Shown: positions 9,437 through 17,686 of the stretch, in pieces
Position numbering within the stretch: position 1 is the first letter of the stretch
Layout: each line of letters begins with the position of its first letter
Assembly (NCBI GenBank): GCA_041498815.1
Contig: JBGQJC010000008.1
Span: 5,302 to 69,301, forward strand
DNA length: 64,000 bases
Reading direction: 5' to 3'
From: DATDPM01 sp041498815
GTDB lineage: Bacteria; Pseudomonadota; Alphaproteobacteria; DATDPM01
Position numbers and translations under genes: made by a program
The notes under the pieces: generated by a model
Told to the model about the DNA's origin: nothing
The model's input: only the letters and a program-made list of their open reading frames with translations
Databases searched by the model: none

Positions 9437-9995
9437 GGCGGCGCAGCACCTTGCGCCGGGCCTTAGGCTGGGCCTTGGGCTGGGCCTTGGGCCGGCAGCG
9501 CGGGCATAGGCCCAGGACCTCGACCGTCTGGCGCGCAACCGCGAACCCAAGGGTTCCAGCACCCCGCGCCACGGCCTTGCGAATACGGTTGTCATCGAGC
9601 TCCGCCGCCGCCCCGCATTGGCCGCAGATCAGGAACTGGCCGGCGTGCGATCCGCCGGGATCGGCGCAACCGACATAGGCGCTCTTCGAGGCGATGCGGT
9701 GGACCAGGCCCTGGTCCAACAGAAAATCGAGGGCGCGGTAAACCGTGGCCGGGGCGGCGAGTTTCTCGCGCCGCTTCAAGCCTGCCAGGATCGCGTAGGC
9801 GCCGGCCGGCTTGTGGCTGCGCCACACCAGCTCCAGCACGCGGCGGCGAATGGCGGTCAACCTCAATTTCCGGCGCGCGCAGACGCCGGCCGCTTCTCTG
9901 ACCGCCGCCTCGACGCACGAGCCGTGGTCGTGGCCGCGGCGCGGGAAGGCCCGGAGTTTACGTTTCGACCGGTGCGGGCGGCGCATCTTACGCAT
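9429..9995 (-). CDS. zur: Zinc uptake regulator Zur (Fur family)
   Basis: Up to 188 residues. Fur-fold DNA-binding region (LRLTAIRRRVLELVWRSHKPAGAYAIL, then ATVYRALDFL), and two CxxC structural zinc pairs (LICGQC and LGLCPRC). HDHGSC near residue 22 matches Zur N-termini. First gene of zur-znuC-znuB and divergent from znuA, so the zinc repressor assignment is context-supported. The C-terminus has a short PKAQ repeat (12-bp units at 9458-9493) and a basic tail. The start is uncertain: ATG 9995 lies only 3 bp from the operator, and ATG 9986 is an alternative. Confidence 0.9.
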   Translation of the reverse strand: MRKMRRPHRSKRKLRAFPRRGHDHGSCVEAAVREAAGVCARRKLRLTAIRRRVLELVWRSHKPAGAYAILAGLKRREKLAAPATVYRALDFLLDQGLVHRIASKSAYVGCADPGGSHAGQFLICGQCGAAAELDDNRIRKAVARGAGTLGFAVARQTVEVLGLCPRCRPKAQPKAQPKARRKVLRRRG

Positions 9996-9998
9996 GTT

Positions 9999-10037
9999 AT
10001 GTTATAATATAGCATATAATATGTTATAACATAACAT
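9999..10037. promoter_or_regulatory. Tandem Zur-box-like operators between zur and znuA
   Basis: Two palindromes stand out in a very AT-rich spacer. Box 2 (10021-10037) has perfect 7-bp arms ATGTTAT/ATAACAT around AAC; box 1 (9999-10015) is ATGTTAT/ATAGCAT around AAT, with one mismatch. Their centres are 22 bp apart, about two helical turns, so dimers could bind the same face. The arms resemble proteobacterial Zur boxes. The pair sits between the divergent zur-znuCB and znuA genes, where zinc-loaded Zur would repress both directions. Confidence 0.85.
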
Positions 10038-10083
10038 ATTATCGGCCGTGGCCGCCGAGACGAGCCGTTGGGATTCGCCAGAA

Positions 10084-11010
10084 ATGCCGGTCTGCCCCTT
10101 TCGTTCTGTTTTTGTGCTGGCGCTCCTATTTCCGCCGGCAGCGTTCTCCGCTCCCGCGGATCCGCCCCGGGTCGCGGTCACCATCAAACCGATCCACGGC
10201 CTGGTCGCCGCGGTCATGGACGGGGTGGCGAGCCCGCAGCTTTTGATCACGGGTGCCGATTCGCCCCACACCCATGCGCTGCGCCCCTCCGAGGCCCGCG
10301 TCCTCGAATCCGCCGATCTGGTGTTCTGGATCGGGCCGACGATGGAGACTTCGTTTGCCAAGCCCATCGCCGCCCTTGCCCGCGGCAAGGCCGCGAGCTT
10401 GATTGAATCTCCGGGGCTTCGTCTTTTGCCGGTGCGTGCCGCCGGAGACCAAGCGCCCCGGCCCGCGGGCGAGCCTCCGGGTTCGCTCGATCCCCATATC
10501 TGGCTCGATCCCGATAACGCCAAGGCGATCGCCCGGGCGGTGGCAAGCGCGCTCTCGGCCGTCGATCCGGGCCGCGGCGCGATTTATGCCGCGAATGCGG
10601 CCAAGGTCGAAGACCGCCTTGCCGCCCTCGATGCCGAAATCGAGGCGGAGCTCGCGTCCGTGCGCGACGTCCCCTTCATCACCTATCACGACGCCTACCA
10701 ATATTTCGGCCGCCGCTATGGCTTTGCCTTCACCGCCGCGGTGACGATTTCGCCCGAGCAGGCACCGGGCGCCCGGCGCATCCGGGAGCTGCGCGCCTTG
10801 ATCGCTTCGCGGCACATCGCCTGCGTCTTCACCGAGCCGGAGTTCGAGCCGGCCCTGGCCCAGACCCTGGTGGCGGGAACGGCTGCTAAGATCGCGACAC
10901 TCGATGCCGAACTCCGTCCCGATCTTCCCGCCGGACCCGATTTCTATTTCGATCTGATGCGGGGCATCGCCGACGATCTCCGCACCTGTCTTGCCCCACC
11001 GGGGCGTTGA
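10084..11010 (+). CDS. znuA: Zinc ABC transporter substrate-binding protein ZnuA
   Basis: A 308-residue periplasmic binding protein of the metal-binding ZnuA/TroA family. Start MPVCPFRSVF gives a clean signal peptide (VFVLALLFPPAAFSAPA); a GTG at 10048 would add 12 residues. Candidate zinc ligands are the histidines of TIKPIHGLV, DSPHTHAL, LDPHIWLDP and ITYHDAY, plus a C-terminal acidic residue. The long histidine-rich loop of many ZnuA proteins is absent; that region is Pro/Gly-rich (APRPAGEPPGS). Divergent from zur-znuCB across the shared operator. Confidence 0.92.
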   Translation: MPVCPFRSVFVLALLFPPAAFSAPADPPRVAVTIKPIHGLVAAVMDGVASPQLLITGADSPHTHALRPSEARVLESADLVFWIGPTMETSFAKPIAALARGKAASLIESPGLRLLPVRAAGDQAPRPAGEPPGSLDPHIWLDPDNAKAIARAVASALSAVDPGRGAIYAANAAKVEDRLAALDAEIEAELASVRDVPFITYHDAYQYFGRRYGFAFTAAVTISPEQAPGARRIRELRALIASRHIACVFTEPEFEPALAQTLVAGTAAKIATLDAELRPDLPAGPDFYFDLMRGIADDLRTCLAPPGR

Positions 11011-11072
11011 CAGGACGCGCCCAAACGGCGATCTAGCAGGCAAGGCCCGCGCGAGGCGGGCGGGAGACGGCC

Positions 11073-11486
11073 ATGACCCAAGAGACGGCCCGCGCCGCGG
11101 ATGAAGTCGTGCGAGCCCTTGCCTTCGACGCCGATGGCTTGGTGGCGGCGGTTGCCCAGCAGCACGACACCGCCGAGGTGCTGATGCTGGCCTGGATGAA
11201 CCGCGAGGCGGTGACGCGCACGCTCGAGAGCGGCGAGGTCTGGTATTGGTCGCGGTCCCGCGGAAAGCTTTGGCGCAAGGGCGAAACCTCCGGCCAGACG
11301 CAAAAATTGGTGGAGCTGCGGGTCGATTGCGACGGCGATGCGGTCCTGCTTCTGGTCGAACAAAAGGGCGTCGCCTGCCACACCGGAAGACGGAGCTGTT
11401 TCTTCCGGGCGCTTCGAGACGGGCGGCTTACCGAGATCGCCGAGGTCGAGGCCGATCCCAAGACGCTTTACGGAGACGATCGCTGA
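11073..11486 (+). CDS. hisI: Phosphoribosyl-AMP cyclohydrolase
   Basis: A 137-residue enzyme of histidine biosynthesis that opens the adenine ring of phosphoribosyl-AMP. Signature blocks are all present: LAWMNREAV, YWSRSRGKLWRKGE, SGQTQKLVE, the metal site DCDGDA and the zinc-site block ACHTGRRSCFF. Length matches the monofunctional HisI, so it is not the HisIE fusion. No other his genes are nearby. It lies just downstream of znuA; the enzyme is zinc-dependent, which fits the zinc neighbourhood but may be chance. Confidence 0.93.
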   Translation: MTQETARAADEVVRALAFDADGLVAAVAQQHDTAEVLMLAWMNREAVTRTLESGEVWYWSRSRGKLWRKGETSGQTQKLVELRVDCDGDAVLLLVEQKGVACHTGRRSCFFRALRDGRLTEIAEVEADPKTLYGDDR

Positions 11487-11506
11487 CATTGCGATTGCGG
11501 GGGCGC

Positions 11507-13171
11507 ATGGGACGGAACAAGCATCGAATGCGGTCATCTCATTCCCCGAACGGCCAGATCGAGCGGCGGCTTGGCGCCGCCTTCGTCTTGACCATCGTCT
11601 TCATGGCGATCGAGGCCGTGGGCGGGTGGTTTGCCGGCTCGCTCGCGCTTATGGCCGATGCCGGTCACATGCTGACCGATGCCCTGGCCCTGGCCCTGGC
11701 CTTCGCCGGATTCTGGTTCGGGCGGCGCCCGCCCGACCAGCGTCGCTCCTACGGTTACCGGCGCTTCGAAGTTTTGGCGGCCTGGATCAACGGACTGCTG
11801 CTGTCCGGCATTGCCCTGCTGATCATGGGTGAGGCGGCGCTCCGCCTGTTGACCCCGGTCGCGGTCAAGGCCCTGCCCATGCTGAGCATCGCCACCGCCG
11901 GTCTTGGCGTTAATCTGGTCACCCTGTGGTGGCTGAAGCGCGAGCCCTCCGACCACATCAATCTGCGCGGCGCGATCTTTCACGTGGTCGGCGATGTTTT
12001 GGGCTCGGCCGCGGCGATGCTGGCCGCGATCGTGATTCTGGCGACCGGTTGGATGCCGATCGACCCGTTGCTGTCGCTCGTCATCGCTTTGCTGATCCTG
12101 CGCAGCGCCTTCGCGCTGGTGCGCGGCGCCACCCACATCCTGCTCGAAGGAACCCACGACGACATCGACCTCGAGCGCATGCGCGAGGACGTCGCCAACA
12201 GCGTTCCAGAAATCACCGGGATACATCATATCCATGCTTGGTCGTTGACCTCGGGCCACCCGATGCTGACGCTCCACGTCCAGCTCGCCGAAGGGGCCGA
12301 CCGCGACACCGCCTTGCACGCGATCAAGGAGCGACTGGCCACGGCGTTTCACATTTCTCATTCCGTGGTGCAGCTCGAATGCGGCCTCTGCCCCGACGCC
12401 AAGACTTCACTCCGTAACCATGCGGGCGCGGCGATCCTGGTTGCGGCTGCCTTGCTGACGGGCTCTGCCGCAGCGGACGAGCGCCCCGTCACGGTGTTCG
12501 CGGCGGCGAGCCTGAACGGCGCATTGGACGCGGTATCAGTGGCCTATGCCGAAAGCGGAGGCGGCAAAGCGATCGCGTCCTATGCGGCATCGTCCGCGTT
12601 GGCCCGCCAGATCGAGAACGGCGCGCCGGCGGACATCTTCATTTCGGCGAATGAAGAATGGATGGACTATGTGCAAACGCGAGGGCTTGTCGAAACCGGC
12701 AGCCGCGCCGATCTGCTGCGCAACCGCTTGGTGCTGATCGCACCCTTGGGCAAACCGCTCGATATTGCGATCGGCCCCGGATTTCCCTTGGCCAAGGCGT
12801 TGGGCGACGGCAGGCTTGCCATCGGCGATCCCGCGGGCGTACCAGCCGGAATCTACGCCAAGGCGGCGCTTGAACATCTGGGCGTCTGGAACGAGGTGGC
12901 GGACAAGCTGGCGCCCATGGCCGACGTACGCGCGGCACTTACCCTGGTCGAGCGCGGCGAAGTTCCGGCCGGAATCGTCTATGCGACCGACGCAGCCGCC
13001 AGCCGCGGGGTGACCGTGGCCGGCATTTTTCCGGACGGCACGCATCCGCCGATTATCTATCCGGCGGCGCTTCTGCCGGGCGCGGGTGCTGCGGCCCGTG
13101 ATTTCTACGGGTTCCTGCGCGGCCCCGCCGCGCGCGCAATTTTCGAGCGATTCGGATTCGAGGGTATGTGA
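11507..13171 (+). CDS. In-frame fusion: zinc cation-diffusion (CDF) exporter + molybdate-binding protein ModA
   Basis: One uninterrupted 554-codon frame encodes two complete proteins. Residues 1 to about 304 are a CDF exporter: six helices, the zinc-type HxxxD pairs in TM2 (HMLTDAL) and TM5 (HVVGDVL), and a cytoplasmic domain with GIHHIHAWSLTSGH. Then follows a signal-like helix (AAILVAAALLTGSAAA) and a full ModA (TVFAAASLNGALD, YAASSALARQIENGAPAD, GDPAGVPAGIYA). No stop separates them. The only nearby ATG (12420) is in another frame and stops after 12 codons. Topology is compatible with a real fusion (CDF C-terminus inside, ModA outside), but an indel joining two genes is possible. Start 11507 or 11528. 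modB and modC follow. Confidence 0.85.
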   Translation: MGRNKHRMRSSHSPNGQIERRLGAAFVLTIVFMAIEAVGGWFAGSLALMADAGHMLTDALALALAFAGFWFGRRPPDQRRSYGYRRFEVLAAWINGLLLSGIALLIMGEAALRLLTPVAVKALPMLSIATAGLGVNLVTLWWLKREPSDHINLRGAIFHVVGDVLGSAAAMLAAIVILATGWMPIDPLLSLVIALLILRSAFALVRGATHILLEGTHDDIDLERMREDVANSVPEITGIHHIHAWSLTSGHPMLTLHVQLAEGADRDTALHAIKERLATAFHISHSVVQLECGLCPDAKTSLRNHAGAAILVAAALLTGSAAADERPVTVFAAASLNGALDAVSVAYAESGGGKAIASYAASSALARQIENGAPADIFISANEEWMDYVQTRGLVETGSRADLLRNRLVLIAPLGKPLDIAIGPGFPLAKALGDGRLAIGDPAGVPAGIYAKAALEHLGVWNEVADKLAPMADVRAALTLVERGEVPAGIVYATDAAASRGVTVAGIFPDGTHPPIIYPAALLPGAGAAARDFYGFLRGPAARAIFERFGFEGM

Positions 13172-13175
13172 TCCC

Positions 13176-13880
13176 TTGTTTGCGCTGACACCCCTGGAGA
13201 CGGAGGCGCTGCGCCTTAGTCTTCGCGTCGGCATCTGGAGCGTGGCCGCGAGCCTCCCGCTCGGGATTATCGTTGCTTGGCTGCTGGCGCGCCGCGAGTT
13301 TCCCGGCAAGACCCTGGTCAACGGAATCGTCCATCTGCCGCTTGTCCTGCCGCCCGTTGTCGTGGGCTACGCCCTATTGGTTTTGTTCGGAAGGCACGGC
13401 GCGATCGGCGCCTGGCTTTACGATACTTTCGGGATCACGATCGCCTTCACCTGGCGGGGCGCCGCGATCGCCGCCGGAGTGATGGCGTTTCCCCTCATGG
13501 TGCGGGCGATCCGGCTTTCCATCGAATCGGTCGACCGCAAGCTTGAAGCCGCCGCGCGGACGCTGGGTGCCGGTCCGCTCGACGTGTTTGCGACCATTAC
13601 CCTGCCCTTGATCGTGCCCGGCATCATCACCGGCGTCATCCTGGCTTTTATCCGCGGCATCGGCGAATTCGGCGCGACCATCACCTTCGTCTCGAACATT
13701 CCCGGCCAGACGCGGACCCTTCCGCTCGCCCTGTACAGCCTGACGCAAACGCCGGGCGGCGATGCGGGCGCGATCCGGCTGGCGCTGATCGCGGTGGCGT
13801 TGGCGATGGCGGCGCTGGTTGCGTCCGAAGTGATTGCCCGGCGTTTCAGCCGCCGCATTTCCGGCACGCCCCATGCTTGA
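13176..13880 (+). CDS. modB: Molybdate ABC transporter permease ModB
   Basis: A 234-residue permease of the CysTW/ModB family. Landmarks are FPGKTLVNGIVHLPLVLPP, then the coupling loop AARTLGAGPLDVFATITLPL and GEFGATITFVSNIPGQTRT, all typical of ModB. A TTG at 13176 (FALTPLETEAL) is the most likely start: it lies 4 bp after the modA stop, has GAGGG upstream and gives the standard length; no in-frame ATG or GTG fits. It carries molybdate across the inner membrane with ModA and ModC and overlaps modC by 8 bp. Confidence 0.9.
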   Translation: MFALTPLETEALRLSLRVGIWSVAASLPLGIIVAWLLARREFPGKTLVNGIVHLPLVLPPVVVGYALLVLFGRHGAIGAWLYDTFGITIAFTWRGAAIAAGVMAFPLMVRAIRLSIESVDRKLEAAARTLGAGPLDVFATITLPLIVPGIITGVILAFIRGIGEFGATITFVSNIPGQTRTLPLALYSLTQTPGGDAGAIRLALIAVALAMAALVASEVIARRFSRRISGTPHA

Positions 13881-14982
13881 GATCGCGGCCAAGCGCGTGT
13901 TCGGAAATTTCGCGCTCGATGTCGCCTTCGCGGTCGAGCAAGGCGGCATCACGGCCTTGTTCGGCCGCTCGGGATCGGGCAAGACCTCCACCGTCAACCT
14001 GATCGCCGGCTTGGCCCGCCCCGATTGGGGTACGGTCCGCCTCGACGGCCGGATCCTGTTCGATTCCGCCGCCCGAATCAACATGCCGCCGGAGCGGCGG
14101 CGTATCGGCTATGTGTTCCAGGAAGGGCGCCTGTTTCCGCATTTGTCGGTCGCGGGAAATCTCGCCTACGGCATGCGGCGCGCAGCGTCGGCGGCCCGCG
14201 CCGTTTCCTTCGACCACGTGGTGGAGCTTTTGGGGCTCGGCGTTTTCTTGCGCCGGCACGTGGCCGGTCTTTCCGGGGGCGAGAAGCAGCGGGTCGCGAT
14301 CGGCCGCGCGCTTCTTTCCAGCCCGCGTCTGTTGCTGATGGACGAGCCCCTCGCCTCGCTCGACGCGCCGCGCAAGGCGGAGATCCTTCCCTTCATCGAA
14401 CGGTTGCGGGACGAGCTCAAGATCCCGGTCGTTTATGTCAGCCACGCCATGGAAGAGATCGTGCGTCTCGCCGATCGTGTGGTTTTGCTGTCCGACGGCC
14501 GCATCGCCGCCACCGGCACGCTCGACGACGTCATGGGCCGGCTCGATCTTCGCCCGCTCACGGGGCGCTACGAGGCGGGCGCGGTGATCACGGCAACCGT
14601 CACCGGCCATGACGAGGCCTTCGGCCTGACCCGACTTTCGTTCCCGGGCGGCGTGCTTCAGGTTCCGGGACTGACGGTGGAAACGGGGGGACAGTTGCGG
14701 CTGCGCATCCGCGCCCGCGACGTCGCGTTGTCCGTGCAACAGCCGGTGGAAATCAGCATTCTCAACGTTTTTCCGGGCGTCGTTGCCGAAATTGCAACGG
14801 ACGGCGTTTTTGCCGACGTGATCGTCAACATGGGCACGCCGATCTGGGCGCGCATCACCGCGCGCTCGCTCCATGATTTGAAGCTTCGTCAGGGGTCCCG
14901 GGTCTTCGCCCTCATCAAGGCGGTCGCGATCGACGGGCACAGCCTGGGGCGCCGCGGCCGGCCGGCCGAACGCGACACCTAA
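13873..14982 (+). CDS. modC: Molybdate ABC transporter ATP-binding protein ModC
   Basis: A 369-residue ATPase with Walker A GRSGSGKTS, Q-loop VFQEGRLFPHLSV, signature LSGGEKQR, Walker B LLLMDEPLASLD and switch HAMEE. The last 130 or so residues contain a TOBE/Mop domain (RARDVALSVQQPVEISILNV) that in ModC binds molybdate and gates transport. Start MLEIAAKRVFG overlaps the modB stop by 8 bp. Last gene of the metal operon. Confidence 0.93.
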   Translation: MLEIAAKRVFGNFALDVAFAVEQGGITALFGRSGSGKTSTVNLIAGLARPDWGTVRLDGRILFDSAARINMPPERRRIGYVFQEGRLFPHLSVAGNLAYGMRRAASAARAVSFDHVVELLGLGVFLRRHVAGLSGGEKQRVAIGRALLSSPRLLLMDEPLASLDAPRKAEILPFIERLRDELKIPVVYVSHAMEEIVRLADRVVLLSDGRIAATGTLDDVMGRLDLRPLTGRYEAGAVITATVTGHDEAFGLTRLSFPGGVLQVPGLTVETGGQLRLRIRARDVALSVQQPVEISILNVFPGVVAEIATDGVFADVIVNMGTPIWARITARSLHDLKLRQGSRVFALIKAVAIDGHSLGRRGRPAERDT

Positions 14983-15161
14983 GCGTTCCAAGGGCTTGCG
15001 GTTTGTAACGTAACCGCCATCAAACTTTTGAACATCAACGGTTTGTGTTATTTATGCCTGGAATCGCCGGATCGAAGCCCTTAGGCCGGGCGGGGTAACA
15101 CCAACGGCGAAAGCGACATTTACAGGGGAACGGCCGCCGCCCGGGGCGGCCGCAAAGGGGC

Positions 15162-16448
15162 ATGGCGGCATCAGGATCGCGGCGCACCGGGCCGAGTTGT
15201 TTTGCGGCAATGAGCAGGCTCGGCTTCGCCGCCGCCTTCATGGCCACGTTGCTTGCCGCCACCGATGCGCGCGCCGGCAAGGACTTCGGCCCGGTGTCAT
15301 ATTTTCGCATGGCGCTCGGGCGCGAGCTGTTCGTCAGTCCCGGCGGTTCGCCCGGCCTCGAGCTTCAGAACCCTTCGGGGCAGCCGGACGTCGACCTGCT
15401 GTTCGGAGTCGATCTCAGCAAATACTGGGGACTCGAGTTCGCGGTCAATTACGTCAAGACCGATCTTCGGGCGACGGGCGACGGCAAGCTCGGCGATTTC
15501 TCGACCATCTCCGGAATCCTCCAGGCGCGCCTGCGCTATCCGATGCACAACGACCGTTTCGTTCCCTACGCCTTGTTCGGCGCGGGATACGGGTTCGGCG
15601 ATTTCAGCGGACGCACGGATCCCATGACCTTTCCGATCGGCGGGCGCAGTTGGTCCAGCCAAGGCATTCTCGGCGGCGGCGCCGAATACTTCATCTACCG
15701 CAACCTCGCCTTCGGCCTCGAACTCCGGGACACCTTCCTGTTCCGCCCCGAATTGACCGTCAACGGGCAGCAGCAGGCGATCAATGCGGATTCGGTCGCA
15801 CTCACCGCCGGCCTGCGGGTCTATTTCGACAGCCCGCGCAGCGGCAAGCCGGGCGTGAACGCGCATCTGCCGCCGGCGGTGGATACCGCCAAGTTCCGTC
15901 CTTACATCATGGTGCGCGGCGGCCAGGCGCTGTTCACCGATACCAATGCGCTCAAATCCTCGAATATCGTGATCGACAGCACCTCGGGCCCGCTGTTGTC
16001 GGGCGGGTTCGGCGCGAACTTCAGCCGCTATTGGGGCGCCGAGTTTGCTTTTGAATACGCGCGCGCGCAAATACGAAACCCGACGAACAACGTAAAGATC
16101 AGCGGTTATCCGGTGTGGACGATGCTGGGTTTTGCCCGGCTGCGCTACCCGACGGAACACGACAAGGTGGTGCCATATCTGAGCTTGGGCGCCGGCCTGG
16201 GCTGGGCCGAAAAAGGCGACCCCGACATCCCGGAAACCGTGTCCGGTTTCCACAGCCCGCAGCAGACCACTTTCGTCGGTGCCGCAGCCGTGGGCGTCGA
16301 TTACTTCGTCCAGGACGACGTGGCCCTGACGCTCGAGGCGCGCGACACCTTCAACTTTGCCACCGACGTGTCGCTGAACGGCGTGCCGCTCAAGCTCCAT
16401 CCGGATTTCGTCTCGTTTTCCGCCGGCATCCGCGTCTTTTTCCAGTAG
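15162..16448 (+). CDS. Outer-membrane beta-barrel protein with two tandem barrel domains
   Basis: A 428-residue exported protein. AAAGGGG five bases before ATG 15162 supports the start; the signal peptide ends near ATDARA. The mature part is an internal duplication of a domain of about 190 residues. LSKYWGLEFAVNYVKTDL pairs with FSRYWGAEFAFEYARAQI, ILQARLRYPMHNDRFVPY with MLGFARLRYPTEHDKVVPY, and LELRDTFLFRPELTVNG with LEARDTFNFATDVSLNG. Each half ends in an aromatic residue, as outer-membrane barrels do. Resembles OmpW/OprF-type eight-strand barrels. Function unknown. A GC-rich hairpin (around 15131-15153) sits just upstream of the ribosome site. Confidence 0.75.
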   Translation: MAASGSRRTGPSCFAAMSRLGFAAAFMATLLAATDARAGKDFGPVSYFRMALGRELFVSPGGSPGLELQNPSGQPDVDLLFGVDLSKYWGLEFAVNYVKTDLRATGDGKLGDFSTISGILQARLRYPMHNDRFVPYALFGAGYGFGDFSGRTDPMTFPIGGRSWSSQGILGGGAEYFIYRNLAFGLELRDTFLFRPELTVNGQQQAINADSVALTAGLRVYFDSPRSGKPGVNAHLPPAVDTAKFRPYIMVRGGQALFTDTNALKSSNIVIDSTSGPLLSGGFGANFSRYWGAEFAFEYARAQIRNPTNNVKISGYPVWTMLGFARLRYPTEHDKVVPYLSLGAGLGWAEKGDPDIPETVSGFHSPQQTTFVGAAAVGVDYFVQDDVALTLEARDTFNFATDVSLNGVPLKLHPDFVSFSAGIRVFFQ

Positions 16449-16455
16449 CGGACCC

Positions 16456-16854
16456 TTACATCCCGCTCTTGAGCATCGATGCCGCCTCTTGCGCGGCCGA
16501 CTTGGCCTCCGCCAGGCCGCTAGCCGCCAAACCGGTGTTCGCCCGCTCCAGCGCGTCTTGCAGGATCTTCTTCTTTCCGGTGTCGGCGGTATCGGGGATC
16601 GCACCGTTGCCCATGCCGTTGCACGGGTTCATCGAATTGGCGTCGAACCCCGGCCCGTTCGGCCCCGCCAGGCAATTGGCGGTGTGATGGAGGTGGGCGC
16701 GCGCCGTGTCCAACACCGTCGCCGATGCCGCGTAGTTCGCGTGCTGGGCGGCAACCGCCACTTCCTTGGCCGCGTCGCCGGCCGATGCGGGCCCCGATGC
16801 AGCTAAAAAGACCGCCAACGCCGCAACGCAAAGCTGTCTGTCGAGCTTGTTCAC
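16456..16854 (-). CDS. Small secreted protein of unknown function (His/Cys motif)
   Basis: A 132-residue protein with a GTG start fixed by GGAGGC six bases upstream (16861-16866). A signal peptide (LCVAALAVFLAASGPASA) is followed by a mostly helical mature part. HANYAASATVLDTARAHLHH, then NCL, a Gly/Asn-rich stretch and NPCNGMGNGAIPD give several His and two Cys that could bind metal or haem; no CxxCH haem motif is present. Alanine-rich helices close the protein. No named family recognised. Its stop is 7 bp from the convergent barrel gene. Confidence 0.7.
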   Translation of the reverse strand: MNKLDRQLCVAALAVFLAASGPASAGDAAKEVAVAAQHANYAASATVLDTARAHLHHTANCLAGPNGPGFDANSMNPCNGMGNGAIPDTADTGKKKILQDALERANTGLAASGLAEAKSAAQEAASMLKSGM

Positions 16855-17111
16855 GATTGCGCCTCCCGAGTTGAATCGCCGGAACCCGTTCTCAGCGCGG
16901 CGTTCCGCCTTTGAGATGTGGGGCCTGGACCGCGTTGCGTGCAAGTGCATTCTTCCGCTGGGTGCGCGGCGCCAATATCCCAAGTCAGTCAATGTTGAGT
17001 CGCTTGGGCGACAGATGTCCGGGAAAGACGATTTGCTTCGGCCGCGCAATCCCCTAGAATTTGCGGCCGCGGCCGTTGCAGCCAACAAACGCCGCCAGAG
17101 GAGTTCCCGGG

Positions 17112-17681
17112 ATGTCCACCGAGATGCTTGTCGTGCTTGGCATCATCGCCGTCGCCGCGTTCATCGTCATCGCCGTTTACAACGGCTTGGTGTCCGGCCG
17201 CCAGGAAGTGCGCAATGCCTGGGCGCAGATCGACGTCCAGCTCAAGCGACGCCACGATCTTATTCCCAATCTCATCAATGCGGTCAAGGACGCCATGCAA
17301 GTCGAGAAGGCGCAGATCACGGCGGTGGTCGAGGCGCGCAATAAGGCGCTCGGGGCGCGCACGCCGGACGAGGCGATGAAGGCGGAAAACAATCTGAGCG
17401 GGGCGCTGCGGGGCCTGCTTGCGCTGGTCGAATCCTATCCCCAGTTCCGCTCGCAGCAGAACGTCTCCGGCTTGATGGAAGAGCTGGCGACGACGGAAAA
17501 CAAGATTGCGTTCGCGCGGCAGCATTACAACGATGCGGTCCAGGCGCAAAACACCCGCGTTGCCGCGTTTCCGGGCATTCTGTTCGCCCGCAGATTCGGC
17601 TTCGGCTCCGAGACGCTGTTCCAGGTTCCCGAGGGCGAGCGCGCCGCCGTCGAAGCCGTGCCCGAGGTCCGCCTTTCGTAA
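17112..17681 (+). CDS. LemA family protein
   Basis: A 189-residue protein with one N-terminal membrane helix (VVLGIIAVAAFIVIAVY) and the LemA block VRNAWAQIDVQLKRRHDLIPNL, ending in ATTENKIAFARQHYNDAVQ and a C-terminal FPGILFA. The protein is anchored in the inner membrane with a helical bundle outside; the biochemical role is unknown. AGAGGAG about ten bases upstream supports the start. The M48 protease gene follows after 5 bp, a conserved LemA-protease pairing. Confidence 0.9.
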   Translation: MSTEMLVVLGIIAVAAFIVIAVYNGLVSGRQEVRNAWAQIDVQLKRRHDLIPNLINAVKDAMQVEKAQITAVVEARNKALGARTPDEAMKAENNLSGALRGLLALVESYPQFRSQQNVSGLMEELATTENKIAFARQHYNDAVQAQNTRVAAFPGILFARRFGFGSETLFQVPEGERAAVEAVPEVRLS

Positions 17682-17686
17682 GGCCG

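Noticed and set aside
12420..12458. ATG 12420 as a separate modA start
   Set aside because: It is out of frame with ModA and stops after 12 codons, so it cannot begin ModA in this sequence.
15131..15153. GC-rich hairpin before the double-barrel gene as a terminator or thermosensor
   Set aside because: No T-run for a terminator, and pairing with the ribosome site is not evident; noted only as a hairpin.
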